From assembly GCA_012510295.1 (NCBI GenBank), contig JAAZID010000285.1:1-8907 (forward strand): 8,907 bases of DNA, read 5' to 3'. A model generated the notes under the pieces. It searched no databases. It saw nothing but the letters and a program-made list of their open reading frames with translations, and was not told the origin of the DNA. The position numbers and the translations under genes are program-made. Source of the stretch: Methanomicrobiales archaeon (GTDB lineage: Archaea > Halobacteriota > Methanomicrobia > Methanomicrobiales > Methanoculleaceae). Of this stretch, positions 1 through 6,259 are shown piece after piece; the first letter of the stretch is position 1; every line of letters starts with the position of its first letter.

Positions 1-149
1 AGGCGGCCCTCGCCGGCGTGGAGTGCCGTCTCATAGGCAGTGTTGGAGGCGGCGCCCTCACACTCAGGCTGAAGGGCGAGACAGTGGTTATAGCGCCTGA
101 GGAGCTTGAAGCTGCGCTCTCGACGATGAGCCGGCTGATGCGGTCCTGA
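1..149 (+). CDS. purL: C-terminal end of a PurL-like protein (partial)
   Basis: Only the last 48 codons are in the window; the frame is set at base 3 and the TGA stop is at 147-149. The residues include GVECRLIGSVGG, a strand LTLRLKGETVVI, then EELEAAL and a final SRLMRS. An IGxVGG turn followed by a short strand and a C-terminal helix is typical of the AIR-synthase-like C-terminal domain that ends phosphoribosylformylglycinamidine synthase subunit PurL, which makes FGAM from FGAR, ATP and glutamine-derived ammonia in purine synthesis. Other members of the PurM/PurL/ThiL/HypE fold have related ends, so PurL is the best but not the only reading. The gene runs towards ilvC (tail to tail). A run of five T at 162-166 just after the stop may end its transcript. 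Confidence 0.6.
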   Translation, partial: AALAGVECRLIGSVGGGALTLRLKGETVVIAPEELEAALSTMSRLMRS

Positions 150-247
150 CCAGCTCATCTATTTTTCTAGAGACCACCAGTCGCGTACGCTTCAAGGATC
201 TACTATGATGAGAATGGGCCAGGAGATCAGCAGATGAACACCCAGCC

Positions 248-254
248 AAAAAAA
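248..254 (-). terminator. oligo-T transcription end after ilvC
   Basis: Seven consecutive A on the + strand are seven T on the minus strand, 12 bases beyond the ilvC stop. Archaeal RNA polymerase commonly ends at such U-rich tracts without a hairpin. The rest of the 117-bp tail-to-tail gap (150-266) shows nothing else I can name. Confidence 0.5.
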
Positions 255-266
255 GAGTGAATAGGT

Positions 267-1256
267 CTATTTCTTGAACTGGGGCATGAACCCACGGATC
301 TCTTTACCCACCTGCTCGATCAGGTGCTCCTCGTCCGCCTTCGTCAGCGCGGAGAAGACCGGGCGGTTCACCATGTTCTCAAGCATCCACTCCCGCGCAA
401 ACTCGCCGTTCTGGATCTCCAGAAGGATCTCCTGCATCGCCGCATAGGTCTCCGGCCCGACGACCCGGGGACCGCGCGTCAGGTCGCCGTACTGGGCGGT
501 GTTGCTGATCGAGTCGCGCATCCCGGTGAATCCGCCTTCGTAGATGAGGTCGACGATGAGTTTCATCTCATGCAGAACCTCAAGGTAGGCCATCTCGGGC
601 GAGTAACCGGCATCCACCAGGGTCTCAAACCCGGCCTTGATGAGCGATGTCACGCCCCCGCAGAGGACCGCCTGCTCCCCGAAGAGATCCGTCTCGGTCT
701 CCTCCGCAAACGTCGTCTCAAGCACCACCGCGCGGGTCGCGCCGATCCCCCGGGCGTAGGCGAGCGCTATGGCGTGCGCCCCCCCGGTGTGGTCCTGATG
801 AACAGCGATGAGCGCAGGGACGCCCTTCCCTTCCTCGTATGTCCGCCGGACCATGTGGCCGGGCCCCTTCGGGGCGACCATGACGACATCGACCGTGGGC
901 GGGGGGACGATCTGCCCGTAGTGGATGTTGAATCCGTGCGAAAAGGACAGACAGGCGTTCTCTTTGAGATGTGGGCTGATCTCGGCGCGGTAGACGGCCG
1001 CCTGGGTCTCATCGGGGAGGAGGATCTGGATAATATCCGCGCGGCTGACAGCATCTGCAACCGCATAGACCTCAAAGCCATCCTCTGATGCCCTCTGCCA
1101 GCTCCCGCCGGGTCGAAGACCGATGATGACCTGACAACCTGAATCCCGCAGGTTTAACGCCTGTCCGCGCCCCTGAGAGCCGTAACCGATGACAGCGATC
1201 GTCCTGCCCTCCAGGGCACGGGGGTCGACGTCAGACTCATAGTATTTCTGCACCAT
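267..1256 (-). CDS. ilvC: ketol-acid reductoisomerase, class I (acetohydroxyacid isomeroreductase)
   Basis: This enzyme converts 2-acetolactate or 2-aceto-2-hydroxybutyrate to the dihydroxy acids of valine, leucine and isoleucine synthesis, using Mg2+ and NAD(P)H in the cytoplasm. At 329 residues it matches the short class I family. The N-terminal Rossmann domain has the glycine motif GYGSQG at 24-29; it is followed by R30-G31 where HA or similar is more usual. The knotted C-terminal domain shows the expected catalytic set: H107, K130, metal ligands D190 and E194 in DLFGEQ, E226 and E230, and S251 in [10 protein letters not shown]. The ATG is preceded by a near-perfect Shine-Dalgarno site six bases upstream and fits the usual N-terminus (MVQKYYESD). 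It is divergent from mptA and has no branched-chain pathway partner in view. The cofactor-specificity loop (46-53) looks one residue short compared with the common NADPH form. Confidence 0.97.
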   Translation of the reverse strand: MVQKYYESDVDPRALEGRTIAVIGYGSQGRGQALNLRDSGCQVIIGLRPGGSWQRASEDGFEVYAVADAVSRADIIQILLPDETQAAVYRAEISPHLKENACLSFSHGFNIHYGQIVPPPTVDVVMVAPKGPGHMVRRTYEEGKGVPALIAVHQDHTGGAHAIALAYARGIGATRAVVLETTFAEETETDLFGEQAVLCGGVTSLIKAGFETLVDAGYSPEMAYLEVLHEMKLIVDLIYEGGFTGMRDSISNTAQYGDLTRGPRVVGPETYAAMQEILLEIQNGEFAREWMLENMVNRPVFSALTKADEEHLIEQVGKEIRGFMPQFKK

Positions 1257-1262
1257 AGATAC

Positions 1263-1270
1263 TCACCTCC
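1263..1270 (-). promoter_or_regulatory. ilvC ribosome binding site
   Basis: On the minus strand this reads GGAGGTGA, ending six bases before the ATG. It is an almost full match to the 3' end of archaeal 16S rRNA and fixes the start codon. Confidence 0.85.
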
Positions 1271-1327
1271 GGTTAGACAGCAAAGATAATAAACATTGTA
1301 TCGAAAATCCTCATGTCACCAGGAGAG

Positions 1328-1356
1328 TTATTTAAGGTTCCTGAAGGGTAACCTTA
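1328..1356. promoter_or_regulatory. divergent ilvC/mptA promoter with inverted repeat
   Basis: The sequence TTATTTAA (1328-1335) reads TTAAATAA on the minus strand, a TATA-like box placed to start ilvC transcription near 1303. It is also a possible box for mptA in the other direction. It overlaps a perfect 7-bp inverted repeat, TAAGGTT (1333-1339) and AACCTTA (1350-1356), with a 10-bp spacer, the size of a dimeric regulator operator. A second AT-rich stretch, TCTATACA (about 1359-1366), is another candidate box for mptA. The assignments are by position and composition only. Confidence 0.4.
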
Positions 1357-1385
1357 TTCTCTATACACAAATTTGAGGATTTGAG

Positions 1386-2327
1386 ATGGAACTGCCAGAT
1401 GTCCAGTCCAGCCTGCCGGAGGTCCGCATCAATCTGACCAGGGTGGGTGTAAAAAACGTTCAAAAACTCGTCGAAGTCGCTCGCCCCGGCAAACGGCCGG
1501 TCATCTTCATCTCCAACTTCGATGTCTTCGTCGACCTGCCGGGGAGCCTGAAGGGTGCAAACCTCTCCCGCAACTTTGAGGTCATCGATGATGTGCTGCA
1601 ACAGGCCATCGACGGGGAGGTAAAGGTGATCGAGGAGCTCTGTAGCGTAGTGGCGCGGAAACTCCTCGACCGGCATGAGTATGCGGAGCGGACCGAGGTT
1701 CGGATGCGCAGCCAGTTCATGGTCCGGCGGGAGACGCCGGTCAGCGAGACCAGCTGCCATGAAGTGGTGAACGTTCACGCAAGCGCGATCGCCCAGAGGA
1801 ACGACGGAAGTCCGATCATCAGGAAGAGCATCGGTGCTGAAGTGACCGGGATGACCGCCTGCCCCTGCGCCCAGAACATCATGAAGGACCATGCCCTGCA
1901 TGTTCTTGAGGATCTCGGCGTGGCGGATGATACGATCGAGGCGTTCTTTGATGAGGTGCCGATGGCCACGCACAACCAGCGCGGGCGGGGCTTCCTCTGT
2001 GTCGAGACCGATGACGACCAGCATGTCAGCCTTGAGAAGATCATCAAAATACTGAAGGACTCCATGAGTGCCCGTATATACGAACTTCTTAAACGGGGCG
2101 ACGAGAGCTACGTCGTTATGGAAGCTCACAAGAACCCCCGGTTTGTTGAAGACTGCGTTCGCGAGATGGCACGCAAGGTGATCACGCAGTTCCGGAATCT
2201 TCCCGGAGACTCTGTGGTAACCATAAAACAGACAAACGAGGAGAGTATCCACCAGCACGACGCATACGCGGAGCGGAAGGCGACGATAGCCGAGCTTGTC
2301 GCGGAGATGGATGAGGGGGCACTGTAA
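1386..2327 (+). CDS. mptA: GTP cyclohydrolase MptA (type IB family, methanopterin synthesis)
   Basis: MptA opens GTP and, in methanogens, gives 7,8-dihydroneopterin 2',3'-cyclic phosphate, the first step to the pterin of tetrahydromethanopterin. It is Fe(II)-dependent and belongs to the FolE2/GCYH-IB family. At 313 residues the length fits. Visible signatures are the N-terminal LPEVRINLTRVGV, conserved E121 and C124-H125, the metal-site motif GMTACPCAQ with C159 and C161, H169, the ATHNQRGRG motif (H196, N197), and the C-terminal ESIHQHDAYAER (E286, H289, H291). GAGGAT at 1375-1380 lies seven bases before the ATG. It is read away from ilvC and stands alone: a gap of over 1 kb separates it from frhA. 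Type IA FolE is excluded by these motifs. Confidence 0.95.
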   Translation: MELPDVQSSLPEVRINLTRVGVKNVQKLVEVARPGKRPVIFISNFDVFVDLPGSLKGANLSRNFEVIDDVLQQAIDGEVKVIEELCSVVARKLLDRHEYAERTEVRMRSQFMVRRETPVSETSCHEVVNVHASAIAQRNDGSPIIRKSIGAEVTGMTACPCAQNIMKDHALHVLEDLGVADDTIEAFFDEVPMATHNQRGRGFLCVETDDDQHVSLEKIIKILKDSMSARIYELLKRGDESYVVMEAHKNPRFVEDCVREMARKVITQFRNLPGDSVVTIKQTNEESIHQHDAYAERKATIAELVAEMDEGAL

Positions 2328-2344
2328 CCTCACAATCCCGGCTA

Positions 2345-2349
2345 TTTTT
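2345..2349 (+). terminator. possible oligo-T end of mptA
   Basis: Five T in a row occur 17 bases after the mptA stop. It is the only U-rich tract close behind the gene. This is weak evidence alone. Confidence 0.3.
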
Positions 2350-2390
2350 ACCCGGCGACGGAACCTTCACCAGCAGGTGCAGTCAGGATT

Positions 2391-2421
2391 ATGCCAGGTG
2401 GATCCCGAAATCGTCTGGCAT
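2391..2421. repeat. inverted repeat in the mptA-frhA gap
   Basis: ATGCCAG (2391-2397) and CTGGCAT (2415-2421) are perfect 7-base complements separated by 17 bases. No U-run follows, so it is not an obvious terminator. Role unknown. Confidence 0.45.
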
Positions 2422-2828
2422 GCGCTCTGGGAAGGTAGACCAAGGATCCTGAAATTACCACCCGGATGTCCTTTTGGCCGGCAGAACCTCGACCGCTACT
2501 TTCAGACAGCATTCCAGAGGCGTTCGTAGACCGTTTCTCATCCTATCTCCGGTGTGGAACGTCGTCCCGGGAGCACAGCGAGCCTTTCTGCGCTACCGCG
2601 AAGTAAGAGGCCCCTTGCCCCATACCGCATGGATGAGGGCGGCCTTCCGGATAGACCTGGGGCCATCTCATCCGCCAGACCTCCCTGCCGGTGGCGGAAC
2701 CTCGTGATCACCTCGCGCAAAGCCCCTCACCCTGACCCGATCAAACGCTTGCATTTCATACTCCCTGGCAGAACAGCCCCGCGATGAGACAACAGTCGGG
2801 TGAAAAATTCGGGTGCTGCGGCGTATCA

Positions 2829-2881
2829 CCCATGGATTATGGGCCCACCTGCCAGATACAGGGGATATAAGAGGCAGGTGG
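2829..2881. repeat. two adjacent perfect inverted repeats
   Basis: CCCAT/ATGGG (2829-2833 and 2839-2843, five-base loop) is followed almost directly by CCACCTGCC/GGCAGGTGG (2845-2853 and 2873-2881), a perfect 9-bp stem with a 19-base AT-rich loop. As RNA this would give two neighbouring hairpins. Nothing nearby shows a gene they would serve. An untranslated RNA or a mobile-element remnant is possible. Confidence 0.5.
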
Positions 2882-2955
2882 TGAAAACAGGCCGGGACCC
2901 AGGTAGAAAATGATCCGGTTGCTCATAAAGGTCAGATGGAAATAACTCCAATTTG

Positions 2956-2994
2956 AGGTTCTTTTGGGGCATCTGTGGGGTTGTGCCCTAACCT
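2956..2994. repeat. imperfect hairpin in the mptA-frhA gap
   Basis: The outer arms AGGTT (2956-2960) and AACCT (2990-2994) enclose inner arms GGGCA (2967-2971) and TGCCC (2984-2988). The stem is interrupted by an asymmetric bulge. Function not known. Confidence 0.4.
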
Positions 2995-3235
2995 GAAAAT
3001 GGAGGTTTGAGAGACAGCTGACCGGGTCTCTGGATCCAGGATCTGCCTCAAGATCGGCATGAGAGTACATACGACATCGCCCATATAGTGCTACCGCAAG
3101 GAAAGAGCGCCAGGTCATGATACCCACGTATCTCCCCGGATCAGAACCCTTCTCACTCTCCCGCATGGTCCGTGCAGGCAGTCAGCGCTCCCTCCCACAC
3201 ACCGACCGGTTAAGAGAAAACCGTCCATCTGGTTA

Positions 3236-3331
3236 ACCCGTATTAATAAATAATAGGAATGTTTCATTAATATATAATATAATTTTTAAAAAACGTAACA
3301 TTGAGGAAAACCTTGAACGAAAGTTATAAAC
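3236..3331 (+). promoter_or_regulatory. frh operon promoter region, AT-rich with TATA box
   Basis: Composition changes abruptly from GC-rich to strongly AT-rich at about 3240, including alternating AT around 3268-3282 and a T5A6 tract (3283-3293). The best archaeal promoter is TTATAAAC at 3324-3331, preceded by the purine-rich BRE-like GAAAG (3319-3323). It would start transcription near 3352-3356, giving a leader of about 90 bases. The earlier AT block could hold a second promoter or an A-tract that bends DNA. Such strength would suit an abundant enzyme such as Frh. Confidence 0.55.
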
Positions 3332-3355
3332 TCTTTTTCCTTCATAATCCTTGTT

Positions 3356-3373
3356 AACGTACCTGTGTACGTT
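3356..3373 (+). promoter_or_regulatory. perfect palindrome at the predicted frh transcript start
   Basis: AACGTAC (3356-3362) and GTACGTT (3367-3373) are perfect arms around the four-base loop CTGT. The site lies about 25-30 bases after the TATA box, so it could be an operator that blocks polymerase or a hairpin at the very 5' end of the mRNA. The core AACGTA also occurs at 3292-3297, upstream of the box. Confidence 0.45.
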
Positions 3374-3433
3374 TCCAGTGCAAAACTTGTGTGGTAACAC
3401 CGGTATAGTGTTCAGAGCACCATAATATCGGAA

Positions 3434-3438
3434 GGAGG
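3434..3438 (+). promoter_or_regulatory. frhA ribosome binding site
   Basis: GGAGG with an eight-base gap to the TTG at 3447 decides the unusual start codon: no ATG or GTG in frame is as well placed, and translation from TTG gives the conserved FrhA N-terminus. Confidence 0.8.
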
Positions 3439-3446
3439 CGATATAT

Positions 3447-4814
3447 TTGTCGAAAGTTGTAGAGATTTCCCCAACAACGAGACATGAAGGCCACTCAAAG
3501 CTCGTTCTAAAAGTTAACGATGAAGGTATCATCGAGCGTGGAGACTGGCTCAGTATCACCCCGGTGAGGGGTGTCGAGAAGCTCGCCATCGGCAAGACGA
3601 TGGAGCAGGTTCCAAAGATCGCATCACGCGTCTGCGGCATCTGTCCCATCGCACATACCCTGGCAGGCGTTGAGGCGATGGAGGCGTCTATCGGGTGTGA
3701 AGTCCCTGAAGATGCGAAACTCCTGCGTTACATCCTGCAATGTGCAAACAGGATGCACAGCCACGCCCTGCATAACATCCTATCTCTCCCGGATATGCAC
3801 ATCCCCGGGACAGATACGAAGATCAATCCATTCTCCAGGGAAGAGCCGGTCAGGAGCGCTGCCCTTCGGATCCAGCGGCTCCGTGAGATTGCCCAGACCA
3901 TCGGCGAGATCGTCGGCGGAGAAGCCATCCATCCGAGCAACCCCCGCGTCGGCGGTATGTACACAAATATCACCCCGCGTGCGAAGGCGAAGATCTATGA
4001 TCTCGCAAAGGAAGGCCGGGTCCTCGCTCAGGACCACATGGAGTTCATGATCTCGGTCTTCAAGGACTTCCAGAGGCGTGGAACCACTGTGGTCGGCGGC
4101 GTCGACGTCCCGATCCCTGACGACTTTGGTTATCATAATCAGGGATACATGGCCACAGCACCAGTCTACGGCAGCTCAAGCCTCGACGAAAACCCGACCT
4201 GGTACCCCGACCGGTTCACCGAAGTCCGCCCCTGGGATTGGTATATGGGCGAGATGGAGGTCAGCGAGGCCGACCCGAACTACCCCATAGGCGGTACCAC
4301 ACCGGTAGGAACAAAGACCTGGCCCCAGATGGAGGCCTGCACCGGCGTTCCGCTCTATGACGGCCAGCCAGTCGAGGTCGGGCCGCGTGCACGTCTGGTC
4401 CAGTTCAGGAACTACGACGGGCGGGGAGCCATGGGGCTACAGATCGCACGCCAGATGGAATTCCCCGAGACTATGTACGGCATAATCGATGCCGTAGATG
4501 CGCTCAACACCTCTGGATCTGTGCTTGCAGATGAGATCCCACAGGGCGACGGCTCTCTCGGATGGGCCGCAAACGAGGCGCCCCGTGGAACCGACGTCCA
4601 CCTCACCCGCGTCAAGGATGGCAGGGTCCAGTACTTCTCGATGCTCGTCCCGACCACCTGGAACTTCCCGACCTGCAGTCGTGCACTGACCGGTGCACCC
4701 TGGCGGATCGCGGAGGTTATCGTGCGTGCGTATGACCCCTGTGTCTCATGTGCAACGCACATGCTGGTCGTCGATGAAGAGAAGAGGCTAGTGGCCCAGA
4801 AACTCATTCAGTGA
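3447..4814 (+). CDS. frhA: coenzyme F420-reducing [NiFe]-hydrogenase, alpha (large) subunit
   Basis: FrhA carries the Ni-Fe active site that splits H2; electrons pass through FrhG to FrhB, which reduces F420. The protein has 455 residues, the normal size. Both nickel-binding pairs are present: C63 and C66 in RVCGICPIAHTL, and C432 and C435 in DPCVSCATH. All four are cysteine, so this is not a selenocysteine form. The N-terminal HEGH motif (13-16) is also typical. About 17 residues follow H438; these are the C-terminal tail that FrhD removes after nickel insertion. Translation starts at TTG behind GGAGG. It is the first gene of frhADGB, with 12 bases to frhD. There are no membrane segments, consistent with a cytoplasmic enzyme. 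Other group 3 large subunits (MvhA, VhuA) are less likely because frhD, frhG and frhB follow. Confidence 0.97.
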   Translation: MSKVVEISPTTRHEGHSKLVLKVNDEGIIERGDWLSITPVRGVEKLAIGKTMEQVPKIASRVCGICPIAHTLAGVEAMEASIGCEVPEDAKLLRYILQCANRMHSHALHNILSLPDMHIPGTDTKINPFSREEPVRSAALRIQRLREIAQTIGEIVGGEAIHPSNPRVGGMYTNITPRAKAKIYDLAKEGRVLAQDHMEFMISVFKDFQRRGTTVVGGVDVPIPDDFGYHNQGYMATAPVYGSSSLDENPTWYPDRFTEVRPWDWYMGEMEVSEADPNYPIGGTTPVGTKTWPQMEACTGVPLYDGQPVEVGPRARLVQFRNYDGRGAMGLQIARQMEFPETMYGIIDAVDALNTSGSVLADEIPQGDGSLGWAANEAPRGTDVHLTRVKDGRVQYFSMLVPTTWNFPTCSRALTGAPWRIAEVIVRAYDPCVSCATHMLVVDEEKRLVAQKLIQ

Positions 4815-4826
4815 GCGTAACAGAGC

Positions 4827-5378
4827 ATGCTATTCCGTGAGATCGTGATCGCAGGGTGCGGTAACCCCCTCTACGCAGACGACGGGTTCGGCCCTGCAGT
4901 CGTGGAAGAACTCAAGAAGATACAACTGCCCGACAACGTCAAGGTCATCGACGCCGGCCTTGGCGCCCCTCACTTCCTCTTTACCCTGATGGAAGATGCA
5001 GAGGTGCCAGTGAAGAAACTGATCATCATTGATATCGCCGATTTCGGCGCAAAACCCGGTGATGTGACGAAACTCCGGCCTGAAGACCTGCCGCCGGGCG
5101 CATACCGGGATGCCCATTCATGGGATCTCTCAGAGCCGCTACAGCGGCTCAAGGATGTCATCGATATCACGATCATCGGGTGCCAGCCAAAGCGTGTCAC
5201 TAACAATGAGTTTGAACTGGGGCTCACTGAGGAGGTTGTGGAGGCCATTCCCAAAACAGTACGTATCGTACTGGAAGAGATTGGGGTAGAATATGGGGCT
5301 GCTATCAACCATCAAGGAACGCATCTTTGGGCGCCGGGAGAAACCTCCGGAGAAGCCGGAAAAACGACCGGAAAGTAA
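4827..5378 (+). CDS. frhD: F420-reducing hydrogenase maturation protease
   Basis: FrhD is the HycI/HyaD-type endopeptidase that clips the C-terminal tail of FrhA once nickel is in place; it is not part of the finished enzyme. The N-terminal GCGNPLYADDGFG motif (10-22) is diagnostic. By comparison with E. coli HycI, the nickel-sensing residues should be D19, D69 (in IIDIADFG) and H97 (in HSWDLSE), and all are present. The protein is 183 residues, and I recall family members being shorter. Its last 28 residues lie in the stretch that is also read as FrhG, and they look like chance sequence (Gly/Thr rich). No strong Shine-Dalgarno site precedes the ATG, so translation may couple to frhA, 12 bases upstream. 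Confidence 0.93.
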   Translation: MLFREIVIAGCGNPLYADDGFGPAVVEELKKIQLPDNVKVIDAGLGAPHFLFTLMEDAEVPVKKLIIIDIADFGAKPGDVTKLRPEDLPPGAYRDAHSWDLSEPLQRLKDVIDITIIGCQPKRVTNNEFELGLTEEVVEAIPKTVRIVLEEIGVEYGAAINHQGTHLWAPGETSGEAGKTTGK

Positions 5379-6249
5379 GCCTGAGAGGGAACCTGTAGCG
5401 GATCCGCCGCAGGTGAAACCCGCAGTGAAGCCCTCTGATGTGAGTGTGGAAAGAAAGGTGGAAGTTGTACAAAAGGAGGAAAAGCCTGTGGCTGAAAAGA
5501 TTACTATAGGTGAACTACATCTGAGCGGATGTACGGGATGCCTCGTGACGCTTGCGGATAACTACGAGGGTCTCTTCAAGCTGCTCGATGATTACGCGGA
5601 CCTGGTCTATGCGTTGACCCTGGTCGATGTGCGCCACGTGCCCGAGATGGACGTGTGCCTGGTCGAGGGTTCGTGCTGTCTTGATGACAAACTCTCAGTT
5701 GAGGAACTGAAAGAAGCAAGGGCGAAGTCGAAGGTACTCGTCGCTTACGGTGGCTGCGCAGCATATGGCAACATCACCCGGTTCTGCCGGGGTGGCCAGT
5801 GGAACCAGCCGGGTCACGCGTCCTACGTACCGATCAGCGAGGTCGTCGATGTAGACCTCTTCCTGCCGTCATGTCCCCCGTGCCCTCAGGCAATCAGGAA
5901 CGTCGCCGTTATGGCCTACCTGCTGCTGAAGGGAGACGACGAGCAGAAAAAACTCGCGACCGCCTACCTGACGCCGCTGATGCAGCTTGCACAGCGCGGC
6001 AACGAGGCCTGCGGTTGCGATCTGATGTATGACGTCATCAACCAGGGGCTCTGCATAGGATGTGGAACCTGTGCCGGAACCTGCCCGGTCCGTGCCATCA
6101 CCATGGAGTATGGCAGGCCAAACATAAACCGGGATCTCTGTATCAAGTGTGGCGCCTGCTACGCGCAGTGCCCGCGGAGCTGGTTCAACTTCGACGTCAT
6201 GAACAACTACGAGAGCATCATGAATGTCATCAAGGGAGCCATGGAGTGA
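5293..6249 (+). CDS. frhG: F420-reducing hydrogenase, gamma (iron-sulfur) subunit
   Basis: FrhG is the small-subunit-like electron relay between FrhA and FrhB. In the 318-residue reading, the proximal-cluster region has C80 and C83 (SGCTGC), C155 (GGCAAYGN), C194 and C197 (CPPC). The C-terminal part holds two ferredoxin-type CxxCxxCxxxC motifs: C254/257/260/264 and C283/286/289/293. Residues 1-65 are an extra segment: a short amphipathic stretch (MGLLSTIKERIFGRR), then a Lys/Glu/Pro-rich linker. The ATG at 5293 overlaps frhD by 86 bp and has only a weak upstream GGGGT. An in-frame GTG at 5488 with AGGAGG eight bases before it would give a conventional 253-residue protein starting VAEKITIGELH. 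Either or both starts may be used. The core function is certain; the extension is not. Confidence 0.9.
   Translation: MGLLSTIKERIFGRREKPPEKPEKRPESKPEREPVADPPQVKPAVKPSDVSVERKVEVVQKEEKPVAEKITIGELHLSGCTGCLVTLADNYEGLFKLLDDYADLVYALTLVDVRHVPEMDVCLVEGSCCLDDKLSVEELKEARAKSKVLVAYGGCAAYGNITRFCRGGQWNQPGHASYVPISEVVDVDLFLPSCPPCPQAIRNVAVMAYLLLKGDDEQKKLATAYLTPLMQLAQRGNEACGCDLMYDVINQGLCIGCGTCAGTCPVRAITMEYGRPNINRDLCIKCGACYAQCPRSWFNFDVMNNYESIMNVIKGAME
5474..5490 (+). promoter_or_regulatory. strong internal ribosome binding site and GTG start within frhG
   Basis: AGGAGG at 5474-5479 is followed after eight bases by GTG at 5488, in frame with FrhG and just before its conserved domain. This is the best start signal in the frhD-frhG junction. 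It argues that at least part of FrhG is made as the shorter 253-residue form. Confidence 0.65.
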
Positions 6250-6259
6250 GGTGAGAAAG

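Larger units (their letters stand above)
2350..3235. other. long intergenic region without a supported gene
   Basis: Nearly 0.9 kb between mptA and the frh promoter. Short open frames exist on both strands (for example + strand 2296-2529 and 2554-2787, minus strand 2837-3166), but they overlap each other, lack Shine-Dalgarno sites, resemble no family I know and are rich in Arg and Pro, as expected of chance translation of GC-rich DNA. I saw no tRNA T-loop motif, no rRNA piece and no spaced direct repeats. Several inverted repeats are present and are listed separately. A decayed gene or an untranslated RNA is possible. Confidence 0.5.

Noticed and set aside
324..1088. A 254-codon open frame on the + strand opposite ilvC
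   Set aside because: Antisense shadow of a certain gene in GC-rich DNA; the product has no recognisable family.
1332..2333. A 333-codon minus-strand open frame opposite mptA
   Set aside because: The + strand protein has all MptA motifs; the antisense product matches nothing and extends into the promoter region.
2296..2787. Three overlapping 77-codon + strand frames after mptA as possible genes or pseudogene
   Set aside because: No ribosome sites, mutual overlap, Arg/Pro-rich chance composition and no family resemblance.
2837..3166. A 109-codon minus-strand frame in the mptA-frhA gap
   Set aside because: Covers the hairpins, has no ribosome site or recognisable motif, and its composition looks random.
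3233..3649. A 138-codon minus-strand frame across the frh promoter and frhA start
   Set aside because: Runs antisense to the conserved FrhA N-terminus and through the AT-rich promoter; not plausible.
6224..6259. Upstream ATG giving FrhB twelve extra residues
   Set aside because: Lies inside frhG without a ribosome site; the ATG at 6260 has GAGGTGA and fits the family N-terminus.
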